Assembly: GCA_002478765.1 (NCBI GenBank)
Contig: DLQO01000039.1
Location: 1 to 46,016, forward strand
Direction: 5' to 3'
Source of the DNA: Flavobacteriales bacterium UBA7430
Lineage (GTDB): Bacteria; Bacteroidota; Bacteroidia; Flavobacteriales; UBA7430
Length of the DNA: 46,016 nucleotides
This document shows positions 1 to 8,524 of the stretch, piece by piece. Numbering within the stretch: the first letter of the stretch is position 1; every line of letters begins with the position of its first letter. Made by a program: the position numbers and the translations under genes. The notes beneath the pieces are model-generated. The model did not search any database. It had not been told where the DNA came from and saw only the letters and a program-made list of their open reading frames with translations.

Positions 1-142
1 TATGCAGTTGAGTTTCTTTCAATTGGATGACCCTGTTCTAGAGCAAATTAAAGATGAAATTATAAAGACCGATATCAATACCTTAACCCCCATAGAGGCC
101 TTGATGAAACTCAATGAAATCAAGAAAATGATTGGTGCTTAG
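1..142 (+). CDS. mutS: DNA mismatch repair protein MutS, C-terminal end (partial)
   Basis: Only the last 46 codons and the stop are inside the window; the gene enters from the left edge, with base 1 the last base of a codon. The peptide [16 protein letters not shown], followed by [20 protein letters not shown], matches the conserved C-terminal helix-turn-helix/dimerisation end of MutS, where an F-Q-x-x-DP start and a TP-x-EAL-x-x-LxE(x)K motif are typical. MutS binds mismatched DNA and starts repair with MutL. The Met at base 2 is internal. No clear hairpin terminator follows before the tRNA promoter. Confidence 0.85.
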   Translation, partial: MQLSFFQLDDPVLEQIKDEIIKTDINTLTPIEALMKLNEIKKMIGA

Positions 143-181
143 CGACTTACTTCAAAGCCTTTTAAATTCTGTTCTTTTTGT

Positions 182-211
182 TTTGAGGTCAGTGAAAAGT
201 ACTTATATTTG
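182..211 (+). promoter_or_regulatory. Promoter of the tRNA-Gly/tRNA-Leu operon
   Basis: A TTTG -33 element at 182-185 is followed after 18 bases by TATATTTG at 204-211, a full match to the Bacteroidota -7 consensus TAnnTTTG. It lies 27 bases upstream of the mature tRNA-Gly end, leaving a short leader for RNase P processing. No experimental start is known. Confidence 0.7.
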
Positions 212-238
212 CATCGCTCTTGTAAAGAGAGTCGATCT

Positions 239-313
239 GCGAGTGTAGCTCAGGGGTAGAGCATCACCTTGCCAAGGTGAGGGTCGAGGGTTCGAATCCC
301 TTCACTCGCTCCA
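239..313 (+). tRNA. tRNA-Gly (anticodon GCC)
   Basis: The acceptor stem GCGAGTG (239-245) pairs with CACTCGC (303-309), followed by discriminator T and an encoded CCA (311-313). The anticodon loop reads CTTGCCAAG with GCC in the centre, and the T arm has GGTTCGAATCC. It reads GGC and GGU glycine codons. The tRNA-Leu gene follows after 17 bases in the same transcript. Confidence 0.96.
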
Positions 314-330
314 TTAAAAGTAGATTCTAA

Positions 331-414
331 GCTCGAGTGGTGGAATTGGTAGACACGCCGGACTTAAAATCCTGTGCTCTTTGGGGCGTGCGGGTTCAAG
401 TCCCGCCTCGAGTA
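331..414 (+). tRNA. tRNA-Leu (anticodon UAA)
   Basis: This is a class II tRNA with a long variable arm. The acceptor GCTCGAG (331-337) pairs with CTCGAGT (407-413), with a G-U pair at position 1-72. The anticodon loop CTTAAAA carries TAA, and the T arm is GCGGGTTCAAGTCCCGC. The 3' CCA is not fully encoded (ACAA follows), unlike the neighbouring tRNA-Gly, so CCA must be added after transcription. It decodes UUA/UUG leucine codons. Confidence 0.95.
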
Positions 415-417
415 CAA

Positions 418-446
418 GCCTTCTCAGAAATGAGGAGGCTTTTTTT
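418..446 (+). terminator. Rho-independent terminator of the tRNA operon
   Basis: GCCTTCTC (418-425) and GAGGAGGC (432-439) form an 8-bp stem with one G-U pair around a 6-base loop, followed by seven T. It closes the tRNA-Gly/tRNA-Leu transcript just before the convergent engB stop at 484. Confidence 0.85.
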
Positions 447-483
447 ATTCAAACAAGTAGAGTTGAAAGAGTTTGTTTAAGGT

Positions 484-1092
484 TTACAGCGTGTCCTTTA
501 CAGCACTGTTGATGCTGTTGATGTAGTTTAAGATTTCCAACTTACCCAAACCACTTTCGGCAGAGCTCATGAAGGTTTGAGGGATTTCTTCCCAAGACTT
601 GAGCATTTCAGACTTGTATTTGCTGAGGTTTTTGTTAAGCTGGGAGCTCGACAGCTTGTCCATTTTGGTAAATACAATCACAAAAGGAATTTGTTTTTCA
701 CCCAGCCACTCCATAAAGAGCATGTCAATTTTCTGAGGTTCGTGGCGGGAATCCACCAAAACAAAAGTACAAACCAGGTTCTCTCTTTTCTCTAAGTATT
801 CATAGATGAACTTCGCAAAAATGGAACGGTCTTTTTTCGAGACTTTGGCATACCCGTATCCCGGTAGATCGACCAAAAACCAGTTGTCGTTAATCTTGAA
901 GTGATTGATGAGTTGTGTTTTTCCGGGCTTCCCAGAAGTTTTGGCGAGAGATTTTCGCCCGGTAAGCATGTTGATTAATGAAGACTTTCCTACGTTGGAT
1001 CTACCTATGAAAGCATATTCAGGTATGTGTTCCTTAGGGCATTTCTCAATGTCGGTGTTGCTGATGACAAACTCAGCAGAATTAATTTTCAT
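484..1092 (-). CDS. engB: Ribosome biogenesis GTP-binding protein EngB (YsxC/YihA)
   Basis: A 202-residue TRAFAC-class GTPase of the usual family length. It shows G1 GRSNVGKS (residues 30-37), the switch I region with GKPGKTQ, G3 DLPGYG (75-80), G4 TKMD (142-145) and a G5-like SSAES near 177. EngB proteins help late assembly of the large ribosomal subunit in the cytoplasm. The gene follows the alpha/beta hydrolase with only one base between stop and ATG, so the two are almost certainly co-transcribed and translationally coupled. The ATG start puts the conserved N-terminal motif F-V-x-S at the expected distance from G1. Confidence 0.95.
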   Translation of the reverse strand: MKINSAEFVISNTDIEKCPKEHIPEYAFIGRSNVGKSSLINMLTGRKSLAKTSGKPGKTQLINHFKINDNWFLVDLPGYGYAKVSKKDRSIFAKFIYEYLEKRENLVCTFVLVDSRHEPQKIDMLFMEWLGEKQIPFVIVFTKMDKLSSSQLNKNLSKYKSEMLKSWEEIPQTFMSSAESGLGKLEILNYINSINSAVKDTL

Positions 1093-1093
1093 T

Positions 1094-1852
1094 TTAGTTT
1101 TTGTTCAGCCATTCAACACAGCTGTTGGCGAAATCAACAGGGTGTTCCATCATGGGAGCATGTCCGCATTTTTCAAACCAATATAGGGATGAGTTGGGAA
1201 GCAGCCTGTGGAATTCATCGGCAACTTCTGGAGGTGTTACCCCGTCATTTTTACCCCACAAGATACAAGCAGGTTGCGTCATGGCAGGCAAGTCTTTCGC
1301 CATGTTGTGACGTATTGCTGATTTGGCAATGGCCAATATTCGAATGATTTTATTTCGAGAGTTCACGGATTCAAAAACCTCATCGACCAATTCTTTGGTC
1401 GCGACTTTTGGGTCGTAAAACACGTCTTGTGTTTTCTCTTTGATGTACTCGTAATCTTCTCTTCGAGGGAAGGAATCACCCATGGCTTTTTCATACAAGC
1501 CCGAACTACCCGTAAGCATCAATCGCTTGACCAGTTGAGGGTTGTTTTTTGTGTATATCAATGCCACATGACCGCCCAAGGAATTCCCTAGAAGTGTTAC
1601 ATCAGCAAGATTTAAGTCAGAAATAAATTTCTCTAAGAACCTAGAAAGACCTTTCGCACTAGTTTTTAGAAGCGGAAGTTCATAAATGGGTAGGGAAGGG
1701 ATGATGACACGGTGCCCAGCTTCTGCAATAATTCGAGCGGTTTTTTCGAAATTACTCAGAGCACCCATAAGGCCATGGAGGAATACGACTACAGGGCCTT
1801 CGCCCAAGTCTACATACTGATAACCTTTGTCTTTTACAATTTCATATTTCAT
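1094..1852 (-). CDS. Alpha/beta hydrolase fold protein
   Basis: From the ATG at 1852 this is a 252-residue single-domain alpha/beta hydrolase. It has the oxyanion motif FLHGLMG (24-30), the nucleophile elbow GNSLGG with Ser91, an acid motif WGKNDGVTP and a final histidine in CGHAPMMEHP. The open frame runs 21 codons further upstream, but that stretch has no family similarity and MKYEIV fits as the natural N-terminus. No signal peptide is present, so it is probably cytoplasmic. Related proteins include MhpC-type hydrolases and bacterial lipase/esterases; the substrate cannot be read from the sequence. It sits one base upstream of engB, an arrangement I believe recurs in Flavobacteriia. Confidence 0.85.
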   Translation of the reverse strand: MKYEIVKDKGYQYVDLGEGPVVVFLHGLMGALSNFEKTARIIAEAGHRVIIPSLPIYELPLLKTSAKGLSRFLEKFISDLNLADVTLLGNSLGGHVALIYTKNNPQLVKRLMLTGSSGLYEKAMGDSFPRREDYEYIKEKTQDVFYDPKVATKELVDEVFESVNSRNKIIRILAIAKSAIRHNMAKDLPAMTQPACILWGKNDGVTPPEVADEFHRLLPNSSLYWFEKCGHAPMMEHPVDFANSCVEWLNKN

Positions 1853-2000
1853 GTGCGACACTTTAATTTGTAAAAATACTGAATAATTCTTGAATGTTGA
1901 CATCCTCGGTGTCATAGTGTATTAATATTTTTCACGAGGGCAAAAAACGTATGCAGATAATACCGTTTAGTCGAAACTTTGCCTGGTTTAACCCAAAAGT

Positions 2001-2053
2001 GTGGAAAGTTATCAACATAGTGGTAAATTGTGGTAGAAAGTGGTATATATTTG
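2001..2053 (+). promoter_or_regulatory. MraZ operator repeats overlapping the mraZ promoter
   Basis: GTGGTA occurs at 2020, 2030 and 2040, giving three TGGTA cores (2021, 2031, 2041) with exact 10-bp period and 5-base spacers. A further GTGGAA lies at 2001. MraZ of other bacteria binds direct TGGGN-type repeats with 5-base spacers just upstream of its own gene, so this is most simply its operator. The last repeat abuts TATATTTG (2046-2053), a perfect Bacteroidota -7 element, so binding would block RNA polymerase. The layout is seen directly; the binding is inferred. Confidence 0.75.
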
Positions 2054-2079
2054 TTTCTGATTCTAAAGAACCCTCAAAC

Positions 2080-2550
2080 GTGAAGAATTTAATCGGCATG
2101 TACGAATGCAAGGTAGACGCAAAAGGGCGCCTCATGCTACCGTCTGGATTGAAAAGACAGCTTGCTGCTGAGCTTCAAGAGGGTTTTGTGCTCAAGCGTT
2201 CGGTCTTTAACACCTGCTTGGAACTTCACACCCTCAAGGAGTGGAATGGGGTCATGGCTGAGGTCAATCAACTCAATCGCTTCGTAAAGAAGAACAATGA
2301 CTTTATAAGAAGATTCACTGCGGGTGTAAGAATGGTAGATGCTGATGCGACTGCTCGTATTCAAATCCCAAAAGACTTAATCCATTTTGCAAGTATTGAA
2401 AAGCAATTGGTCTTAGCCTCTGTAGGAAACGTTGTGGAGATCTGGGATAAGAAGCAGTACGAAAAGGTTGTGAATGATCCTGAGGTAGACTTTGGAGCTC
2501 TCGCAGAAGAGGTGATGGGTAATTCGACAAACACCTCCGACGATGACTAA
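2080..2550 (+). CDS. mraZ: Transcriptional regulator MraZ
   Basis: First gene of the division/cell wall cluster. From GTG 2080 it encodes 156 residues, the usual family length, with two SpoVT-AbrB-like half domains: one starting MYECKVDAKGRLMLPSGLK and a second around MVDADATARIQIPKDL. MraZ forms a ring-shaped oligomer that binds repeats in its own promoter and represses the dcw operon in E. coli. GTG is chosen because V-K-N-L-I-G before MYECK resembles other Bacteroidota MraZ N-termini; ATG at 2098 is the alternative. An in-frame ATG at 1951 would place the operator and -7 element inside the gene, so I reject it. The stop overlaps rsmH by 8 bases. Confidence 0.93.
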   Translation: MKNLIGMYECKVDAKGRLMLPSGLKRQLAAELQEGFVLKRSVFNTCLELHTLKEWNGVMAEVNQLNRFVKKNNDFIRRFTAGVRMVDADATARIQIPKDLIHFASIEKQLVLASVGNVVEIWDKKQYEKVVNDPEVDFGALAEEVMGNSTNTSDDD

Positions 2551-3442
2551 GTACCACGACCCTGTTCTACTGGATGAGTGTTTGGAGGGCTTGAACCTTC
2601 AGCCAAAAGGAATCTATGTAGACGTGACGTTTGGTGGTGGAGGACATTCAAGAGCTATTGTTTCGAAACTAGATGAAGGACATCTGTATGCCTTCGATCA
2701 AGATGATGACGCTTTGGAGAATGAGATGGATGACGATCGCTTCACTTTGATCCATGCCAACTTTAGAGATTTGAAAAATTCACTTCGCATGTATGGGGTA
2801 AAGGAAATAGACGGATTGCTTGCCGACTTAGGCGTTTCTTCGCATCAGTTTGATGTTCCCGATAGAGGGTTTTCCATACGTTTTGATGCAAATTTAGACA
2901 TGCGCATGGATCAAAACTCCGATTTGAATGCAGCTAAAATTCTGAATGCCTACGAGCAAGGTGAACTTCGAAATATTTTAAAATTATACGGGGAGTTAAA
3001 GCGCCCCGGAACCATTGCACGTGTCATTTATGAGGCAAAAGCGGAGCGGCCTATCGAAACGGTTCAGCAGTTGAAGGAATTGTTGAAGCCCTACGCCCCA
3101 AAAATGCAAGAGAATAAATTTTTCGCGCAAGTATTTCAGGCACTCCGGATTGAGGTTAACGATGAGTTGAATGCCTTGCAGGAGATGTTGACGCAAGCTC
3201 AAGATATTCTTAAGCCGGGAGGAAGGCTTGTGGTGATCTCTTACCATTCTTTGGAAGATAGACTGGTGAAAAATCTCATACAAAAAGGGAATTTTGAAGG
3301 AGAGCTTGAGCAAGATTTTTACGGTAATAAATTATTGAGTTTTAAGAAAATAAGTCGCAAACCCATTTTGCCGACGGAGCAAGAAATTCAAAGAAATAAT
3401 CGGGCAAGAAGCGCCAAATTAAGAGTAGCAGAAAAATTATAA
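2543..3442 (+). CDS. rsmH: 16S rRNA (cytosine1402-N4)-methyltransferase RsmH (MraW)
   Basis: A 299-residue class I SAM methyltransferase with the family N-terminus YHDPVLLDECLEGL, SAM-binding VDVTFGGGGHS (about residues 27-37), the GLLADLGVSSHQFD motif and the C-terminal VVISYHSLEDRLVK motif. It methylates N4 of C1402 in the ribosomal P site of 16S rRNA. The ATG lies 8 bases inside mraZ, so translation is coupled. Length and motifs are typical; nothing is missing. Confidence 0.97.
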   Translation: MTKYHDPVLLDECLEGLNLQPKGIYVDVTFGGGGHSRAIVSKLDEGHLYAFDQDDDALENEMDDDRFTLIHANFRDLKNSLRMYGVKEIDGLLADLGVSSHQFDVPDRGFSIRFDANLDMRMDQNSDLNAAKILNAYEQGELRNILKLYGELKRPGTIARVIYEAKAERPIETVQQLKELLKPYAPKMQENKFFAQVFQALRIEVNDELNALQEMLTQAQDILKPGGRLVVISYHSLEDRLVKNLIQKGNFEGELEQDFYGNKLLSFKKISRKPILPTEQEIQRNNRARSAKLRVAEKL

Positions 3443-3445
3443 GAC

Positions 3446-3793
3446 GTGATAAAACCAACTTGGAATAAGCTGTTTCATGAATTTGGGAATCGATGTAAAG
3501 GTTTCTACGCATCACAATTGGCTCCCAAAAACATCTTAGTGACCTCTTGGAATATGGTTTTATTTATTTCTTTTTTGGCGATTCTTTTGGTGTACAGTTC
3601 TCACCGAGTCGATCGAAAAGTAATTCGGATTAGTAAGCTCAATGAAGAGCTTAAGGATTTGCGTTCGAGACACATCGATATGCGAACCAGCCTAACCGGA
3701 TTAAGCAAACCAACAAAAGTAGCTGAGAAGGTAAAGCCTTTAGGCTTGTCCAGTTCCATAGAAGCACCGTTTAAAATAGAGCTCAATAACTAA
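3446..3793 (+). CDS. ftsL: FtsL-like divisome membrane protein
   Basis: A 115-residue single-pass membrane protein in the ftsL position between rsmH and ftsI. A cytoplasmic N-terminal stretch of about 34 residues is followed by a hydrophobic segment near 36-52 (MVLFISFLAILLVYSS) and a short periplasmic coiled-coil-like part (KLNEELKDLRSRHIDMRTSL). FtsL pairs with a second bitopic protein to support the septal transpeptidase. Sequence conservation of this family is very low, so the call rests on topology, size and position. The start is GTG at 3446, three bases after rsmH. Confidence 0.75.
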   Translation: MIKPTWNKLFHEFGNRCKGFYASQLAPKNILVTSWNMVLFISFLAILLVYSSHRVDRKVIRISKLNEELKDLRSRHIDMRTSLTGLSKPTKVAEKVKPLGLSSSIEAPFKIELNN

Positions 3794-3794
3794 A

Positions 3795-5852
3795 ATGACA
3801 GAAAAGAAGGCCATATTTCTTCGCGTAATGCTGATTAGCTCGCTAATCGTAGTTGCGGCTGTGGCTATTTTCATTCAATTGATAAATGTGCAGGCGGAGT
3901 TTTCGGATCGAGTGGCGATGAATGATCCGGTTATTAAGCTTAGAGAGATTCCTTCACCACGCGGAAATATTTATGACGTGCACGGTAATTTGCTAGCAAC
4001 ATCTATGCCTGTGTATACCATTGCTATAGATGCTACACAAGCTTCGGACACCTTGTTTGAAAATAATTATAGAGCTCTTGCTGAGGGTCTTTCAGAGATA
4101 TTTAGTGATTTATCGGCTTCGGATTATGCAGAGAAGCTTCGTCAATCGAGGCGCAAACAGAAACAGTATTTGCGGCTGAAGTCAGGCATCAGATATTCAG
4201 AACTTCAAAAGGTCAAGGATCTGCCCATCTTAAGAGAGGGTCGCTACAAAGGAGGCTTTGTTTATACACAAGAAACCAAACGAACAAAACCTTTCGGAAC
4301 GTTGTGCGAACGAACCATCGGATACGGAAGGGACGTTAGTGATGTTGGTCTTGAAAAGGCATACGACCGCTATTTAAAGGGCAAGTCAGGCAAGCAGTTG
4401 ATGCAAAAAATTAACGGTGGTGTATGGAAGCCTTTGAGCAACACGCAAGACGTTGAGCCTGTTTCCGGTGCAGATGTATATTCTACCATTGACATACGGA
4501 TACAAGATGTTGCCCAAACCGCTTTGTTAAGAAGTTTGGAGACTTATGAGGCTGAAAATGGTTCTGTCATTCTGATGGATGTAAAAACAGGAGCCATTCG
4601 AGCCATGTCTAGTTTAAAACGAACGGAAGAAGGAAAGTATGCTGAGAAATTCAATTATGCCATTGGAGCTGCGTATGAACCGGGGTCTACATTTAAGTTA
4701 GCTTCTTTGTTGGTGGCCCTGGAAGATGGGCATGTAGATACGGCCCAAATCGTGGATACTCAAAATGGAGCTTTTAAGTTTTACGATCGAATCATGAAAG
4801 ATTCAAATTACGAGCACGGTGGACACGGTAAAATCAGTGTAGGTAAAGCATTTAAAGTATCCTCAAATATAGGGATCGCAAGAACGATTGTAGACCACTA
4901 CAAAGAGGAACAGTTATTTGTGGACCGTTTGGCTCGATTGGGTATCAGCGACAAGTTGGATTTTGAATTGCTTGGTGAGGCCTCGCCCTGGATAAAAAAT
5001 ACCGATGACCCTACATGGTCGGGTGTTTCTCTGCCCTGGATGGCTTTCGGTTATGAGTTGAAAATGACAGCGCTACAGATTCTCGCATTGTATAATGCCG
5101 TAGCTAATGGCGGCGAACTTGTTAAGCCGCGATTGGTCGATCGAGTACAAAGTGGAGAGAAATTGATGGATGTGAGAAGTGTAGAGGTTTTAAAGCCAAG
5201 TATATGCTCCGAGAAAACCATTGATATTTTACAAGATTTATTAGTGGGTGCTGTAAAGGATGGTACAGCACGTAATATATACTCCAAAAGATATTCTTGT
5301 GCGGGCAAGACCGGAACCGCGAAGATCGCTAGTGAGGGTTCTTACGGTTCCGAGTATCGCGCTTCTTTTGTTGGATACTTCCCAGCTGAAAACCCAAAAT
5401 ACTCCTGTATTGTGGTGGTTACCAAACCGAAAAAAGAGATTGGTTTTTACGGAAATATTGTAGCCGCTCCTGTTTTTAAAGAGTTGCGTGATAAGTTGTA
5501 TGCCGAAAAGCCGATCGACACCCCGAACTTAGGAGGTGAAGATGCTTCTTCATACATGGGTAAGCTTTACGAGTTGAACGAAATTCACGAGGTTTTGTCT
5601 TATCCTAAAGATCAATCCTTTCAAAAAAACACATGGATGATGTCAGACGGTTCGTCCTTGCAACCTTTTGATTTTGAAAAGGGTTCAATACCCAACGTCA
5701 AGGGTATGCCCGCCATGGATGCGCTCTATTTACTAGAAAATATGGGATTGGAAGTGGAGTTGCAAGGTCGTGGAAAAGTTGTGCGACAGTCCTTAAAAGC
5801 GGGAGATAAATTGGGTAAAAATCAAAAAATAGCTTTGCGTTTGGCCTCATGA
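3795..5852 (+). CDS. ftsI: Septal peptidoglycan transpeptidase FtsI/PBP3 with PASTA domain
   Basis: A 685-residue class B penicillin-binding protein. One N-terminal membrane anchor (about residues 9-28) leads to the dimerisation domain (R-x-x-PRGNIYD near 51-61) and the transpeptidase domain with active-site motifs STFK (Ser298, Lys301), SSN (356-358) and KTGT (505-508). A single PASTA domain ends the protein (about 636-685), as in SpoVD-like PBPs and many Bacteroidota FtsI. It crosslinks septal peptidoglycan in the periplasm. The start lies one base after ftsL; the stop overlaps the murE ATG (ATGA), so both junctions are coupled. Confidence 0.95.
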   Translation: MTEKKAIFLRVMLISSLIVVAAVAIFIQLINVQAEFSDRVAMNDPVIKLREIPSPRGNIYDVHGNLLATSMPVYTIAIDATQASDTLFENNYRALAEGLSEIFSDLSASDYAEKLRQSRRKQKQYLRLKSGIRYSELQKVKDLPILREGRYKGGFVYTQETKRTKPFGTLCERTIGYGRDVSDVGLEKAYDRYLKGKSGKQLMQKINGGVWKPLSNTQDVEPVSGADVYSTIDIRIQDVAQTALLRSLETYEAENGSVILMDVKTGAIRAMSSLKRTEEGKYAEKFNYAIGAAYEPGSTFKLASLLVALEDGHVDTAQIVDTQNGAFKFYDRIMKDSNYEHGGHGKISVGKAFKVSSNIGIARTIVDHYKEEQLFVDRLARLGISDKLDFELLGEASPWIKNTDDPTWSGVSLPWMAFGYELKMTALQILALYNAVANGGELVKPRLVDRVQSGEKLMDVRSVEVLKPSICSEKTIDILQDLLVGAVKDGTARNIYSKRYSCAGKTGTAKIASEGSYGSEYRASFVGYFPAENPKYSCIVVVTKPKKEIGFYGNIVAAPVFKELRDKLYAEKPIDTPNLGGEDASSYMGKLYELNEIHEVLSYPKDQSFQKNTWMMSDGSSLQPFDFEKGSIPNVKGMPAMDALYLLENMGLEVELQGRGKVVRQSLKAGDKLGKNQKIALRLAS

Positions 5853-7303
5853 AATTACTTAAAGACATATTGTATAAGGTGGAGTTGGATTCCATTTACG
5901 GGAATACAAACAGTGCGATTTCGCATTTGTGTTTTGATTCTCGTGAGGTCCAGAAAGACGCTCTTTTTGTTGCCGTTAAGGGCAGTGTCTCTGACGGACA
6001 TTCCTACATTCAAACAGCTATTGATCAGGGTGCTTTAGCTATTGTTTGCGAGGTTCTTCCTGCTGACTTACAAATCGATATTGTTTACGTCAAAGTGAAA
6101 GACTCTGCACATGCTTTAGGGGTGATATCTTCTAATTATTACGACAATCCATCGGAAAAAATAAAACTTATTGGTGTTACCGGAACCAACGGTAAAACAA
6201 CCGTAACAACCTTGTTGTATAGTCTTTATCAAGCCCTAGGCTATAAGGTTGGTTTAATCTCGACCGTGGTGTACAAGGTTGGTTCGACCTCTGTAGATGC
6301 AACGCATACCACTCCAGATGCCATACGATTGAATGCCTTGTTAAGCGAAATGGTTGCAGATGGTTGTAAATATTGTTTCATGGAAGTAAGTTCACATGCT
6401 GTTGAACAAGGGCGTATTGCAGGTTTAGATTTTGATCAGGCACTTTTCACGAACATCAGTCGAGATCATTTGGATTATCACAACACCTACGATGCTTATA
6501 TCTCTGCCAAGAAAAAATTCTTCGACGACTTATCGCCTCAAGCGGTGGCTATTGTAAATAAAGATAACAAGCATGGGGCAACCATGCTACACCATACCAA
6601 AGCAAAAAAGAAAACTTTTTCACTTCGTCTAACAGCAGATTACAAGTGTAAAATCATTGAAAATCAATTCAGTGGTCTTCATTTGAGCATCAATGGACAG
6701 GATGTTTACACCAAGTTGATTGGAAGTTTTAATGCCGAAAATGTATTGCTAACCTACGCCTCTGCATTGGAGTTGGGTGAAGATTCTCTACAAATTTTAA
6801 CAGTTCTTTCTGCATTAAACGCTGTTGAGGGAAGGTTCCAGCAACTTAAATCCGATTCCGGGATCACGTCTATTGTTGATTACGCCCACACGCCCGATGC
6901 TTTACAAAACGTACTTAAAACCATCGCAGACATTCGTACCGGAAAGGAAAAGGTGATTTGTGTATTAGGTTGCGGTGGAAATAGAGATGCTGGTAAAAGA
7001 CCTCTAATGGCTCATGTTGCATGCCAGTGGGCAGATCAGGTGATTTTAACATCCGACAATCCTCGTGATGAGGATCCGATGGCGATTATAGAGGACATGA
7101 AAGCGGATTTAGAACCCGCTCAGATGAAGAAGGTTCTGACGCTTGTAGATCGTAAAGAAGCGATTAAGCTTGGGGTTACTTTTTGCAATGAGGGAGACAT
7201 TTTGTTGGTTGCCGGGAAAGGACATGAGAAGTTTCAGGAAGTGGCTGGCAAACGCCTTCCTTTCGACGATATGGCCATTTTAAAAGAGCACTTAAAAGAC
7301 TAA
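5849..7303 (+). CDS. murE: UDP-MurNAc-L-Ala-D-Glu:meso-diaminopimelate ligase MurE
   Basis: A 484-residue Mur ligase. The ATP loop TGTNGKT is at residues 111-117, substrate motifs include HTTPD and SSHAVEQGR, and DNPR (403-406) with following DEDP is the signature of meso-diaminopimelate rather than lysine addition. It therefore predicts A1gamma-type peptidoglycan, as expected for a Gram-negative cell. The enzyme is cytoplasmic. It overlaps ftsI by four bases and precedes mraY by three. The usual partner murF is not in this cluster. Confidence 0.97.
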   Translation: MKLLKDILYKVELDSIYGNTNSAISHLCFDSREVQKDALFVAVKGSVSDGHSYIQTAIDQGALAIVCEVLPADLQIDIVYVKVKDSAHALGVISSNYYDNPSEKIKLIGVTGTNGKTTVTTLLYSLYQALGYKVGLISTVVYKVGSTSVDATHTTPDAIRLNALLSEMVADGCKYCFMEVSSHAVEQGRIAGLDFDQALFTNISRDHLDYHNTYDAYISAKKKFFDDLSPQAVAIVNKDNKHGATMLHHTKAKKKTFSLRLTADYKCKIIENQFSGLHLSINGQDVYTKLIGSFNAENVLLTYASALELGEDSLQILTVLSALNAVEGRFQQLKSDSGITSIVDYAHTPDALQNVLKTIADIRTGKEKVICVLGCGGNRDAGKRPLMAHVACQWADQVILTSDNPRDEDPMAIIEDMKADLEPAQMKKVLTLVDRKEAIKLGVTFCNEGDILLVAGKGHEKFQEVAGKRLPFDDMAILKEHLKD

Positions 7304-7306
7304 GAT

Positions 7307-8521
7307 ATGTTGTACTATTTATTTACATACTTACAAGAGGCATTCGATCTTACGGGCGCAGGAGTGTTTCAATACATTTCTTTCAGAGCAGCTATGGCTG
7401 TCATTGTTTCCTTGTTGATATCGATGATCTTTGGTAAGAAAATCATACACATACTGGCTAAAAAGCAAGTCGGAGAGAGTGTAAGAGATCTCGGTTTAGT
7501 GGGACAGGCAGAGAAAGCAGGTACGCCTACTATGGGAGGAATCATCATTCTAAGTTCCATTTTAATACCGACTCTTTTATTTGCAAAACTAGACAATATT
7601 TACATCATTTTAATGATTGTTACCACGCTATGGATGGGCTTGATAGGCTTTCTTGACGATTATATTAAAGTGTTTAAAAAGGATAAAAAAGGCCTTGCTG
7701 GGAAATTTAAGGTTTTAGGTCAGGTTTCCTTGGGTTTGATCGTGGGTTCCATCCTTTATTTTCACCCCGATGTGGTCGTTCGCGAACAGCTATCTGTAGT
7801 CGATCAAGAGAATCAAGTTGTTTTTGTACAGGAAGACGTGAAGTCGACCAAAACCACCATTCCTTTTGTTAAAAATAATGAGTTAGATTATTCAGATTTT
7901 CTGCCATGGCTCGGAGAAAAGGCGAAAGAATGGGCTTGGCTGATTTTCATACCCATGGTCATTTTTATTGTAACAGCGGTATCCAATGGAGCCAATCTAA
8001 CCGACGGTATTGATGGCTTGGCAACGGGTACTTCAGCCATTATAGGATTGGTTTTAGCCATTTTTGCATACGTGTCGGGGAACATCATTTTTGCCGACTA
8101 TCTCAACATCATGTACATTCCCAACTCGGGTGAGTTGGTAATTTTTATTGGTGCCTTTGTTGGTGCTTGTGTCGGTTTCTTATGGTACAATTCATATCCT
8201 GCTCAAGTTTTTATGGGCGATACCGGTAGTTTGGCTATCGGTGGAATTATAGCTGTTTTTGCTTTAGCCATTCGCAAGGAGCTTCTGATTCCGATCGTTT
8301 GTGGAATTTTCTTAATAGAAAACCTATCGGTGGTTCTTCAGGTGTCTTATTTTAAATACACCAAGAAAAAATATGGGGTTGGAAAGCGTATTTTTTTAAT
8401 GTCACCGCTACACCATCATTACCAAAAAGCAGGTTTGCATGAAAGTAAAATCGTAACCCGATTTTGGATTGTAGGGATCATGTTGGCGATTTTAAGTTTT
8501 GTAACTCTAAAATTACGCTAG
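7307..8521 (+). CDS. mraY: Phospho-MurNAc-pentapeptide transferase MraY
   Basis: A 404-residue polytopic membrane enzyme that joins phospho-MurNAc-pentapeptide to undecaprenyl phosphate to form lipid I. Motifs include TPTMGG (73-78), the catalytic pair FLDDY (Asp117-Asp118), [10 protein letters not shown] (230-239) and the C-terminal PLHHHYQK loop. It is longer than the roughly 360-residue E. coli protein because of an inserted loop at about 155-205, between membrane helices. Such an insert is common in Bacteroidota MraY. The start is ATG three bases after murE. Confidence 0.97.
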   Translation: MLYYLFTYLQEAFDLTGAGVFQYISFRAAMAVIVSLLISMIFGKKIIHILAKKQVGESVRDLGLVGQAEKAGTPTMGGIIILSSILIPTLLFAKLDNIYIILMIVTTLWMGLIGFLDDYIKVFKKDKKGLAGKFKVLGQVSLGLIVGSILYFHPDVVVREQLSVVDQENQVVFVQEDVKSTKTTIPFVKNNELDYSDFLPWLGEKAKEWAWLIFIPMVIFIVTAVSNGANLTDGIDGLATGTSAIIGLVLAIFAYVSGNIIFADYLNIMYIPNSGELVIFIGAFVGACVGFLWYNSYPAQVFMGDTGSLAIGGIIAVFALAIRKELLIPIVCGIFLIENLSVVLQVSYFKYTKKKYGVGKRIFLMSPLHHHYQKAGLHESKIVTRFWIVGIMLAILSFVTLKLR

Positions 8522-8524
8522 GTC

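Noticed and set aside
1853..2000. Possible small gene between the hydrolase and mraZ
   Set aside because: Frames here are only extensions of the two flanking genes past their natural starts; the interval holds their divergent promoters.
2009..2017. TTATCAACA resembling a DnaA box upstream of mraZ
   Set aside because: One copy with a mismatch to TTATCCACA, no other boxes, no dnaA or dnaN nearby; it falls between MraZ repeats by chance.
2315..2557. Open frames opposite mraZ
   Set aside because: Antisense shadows of mraZ; no conserved features.
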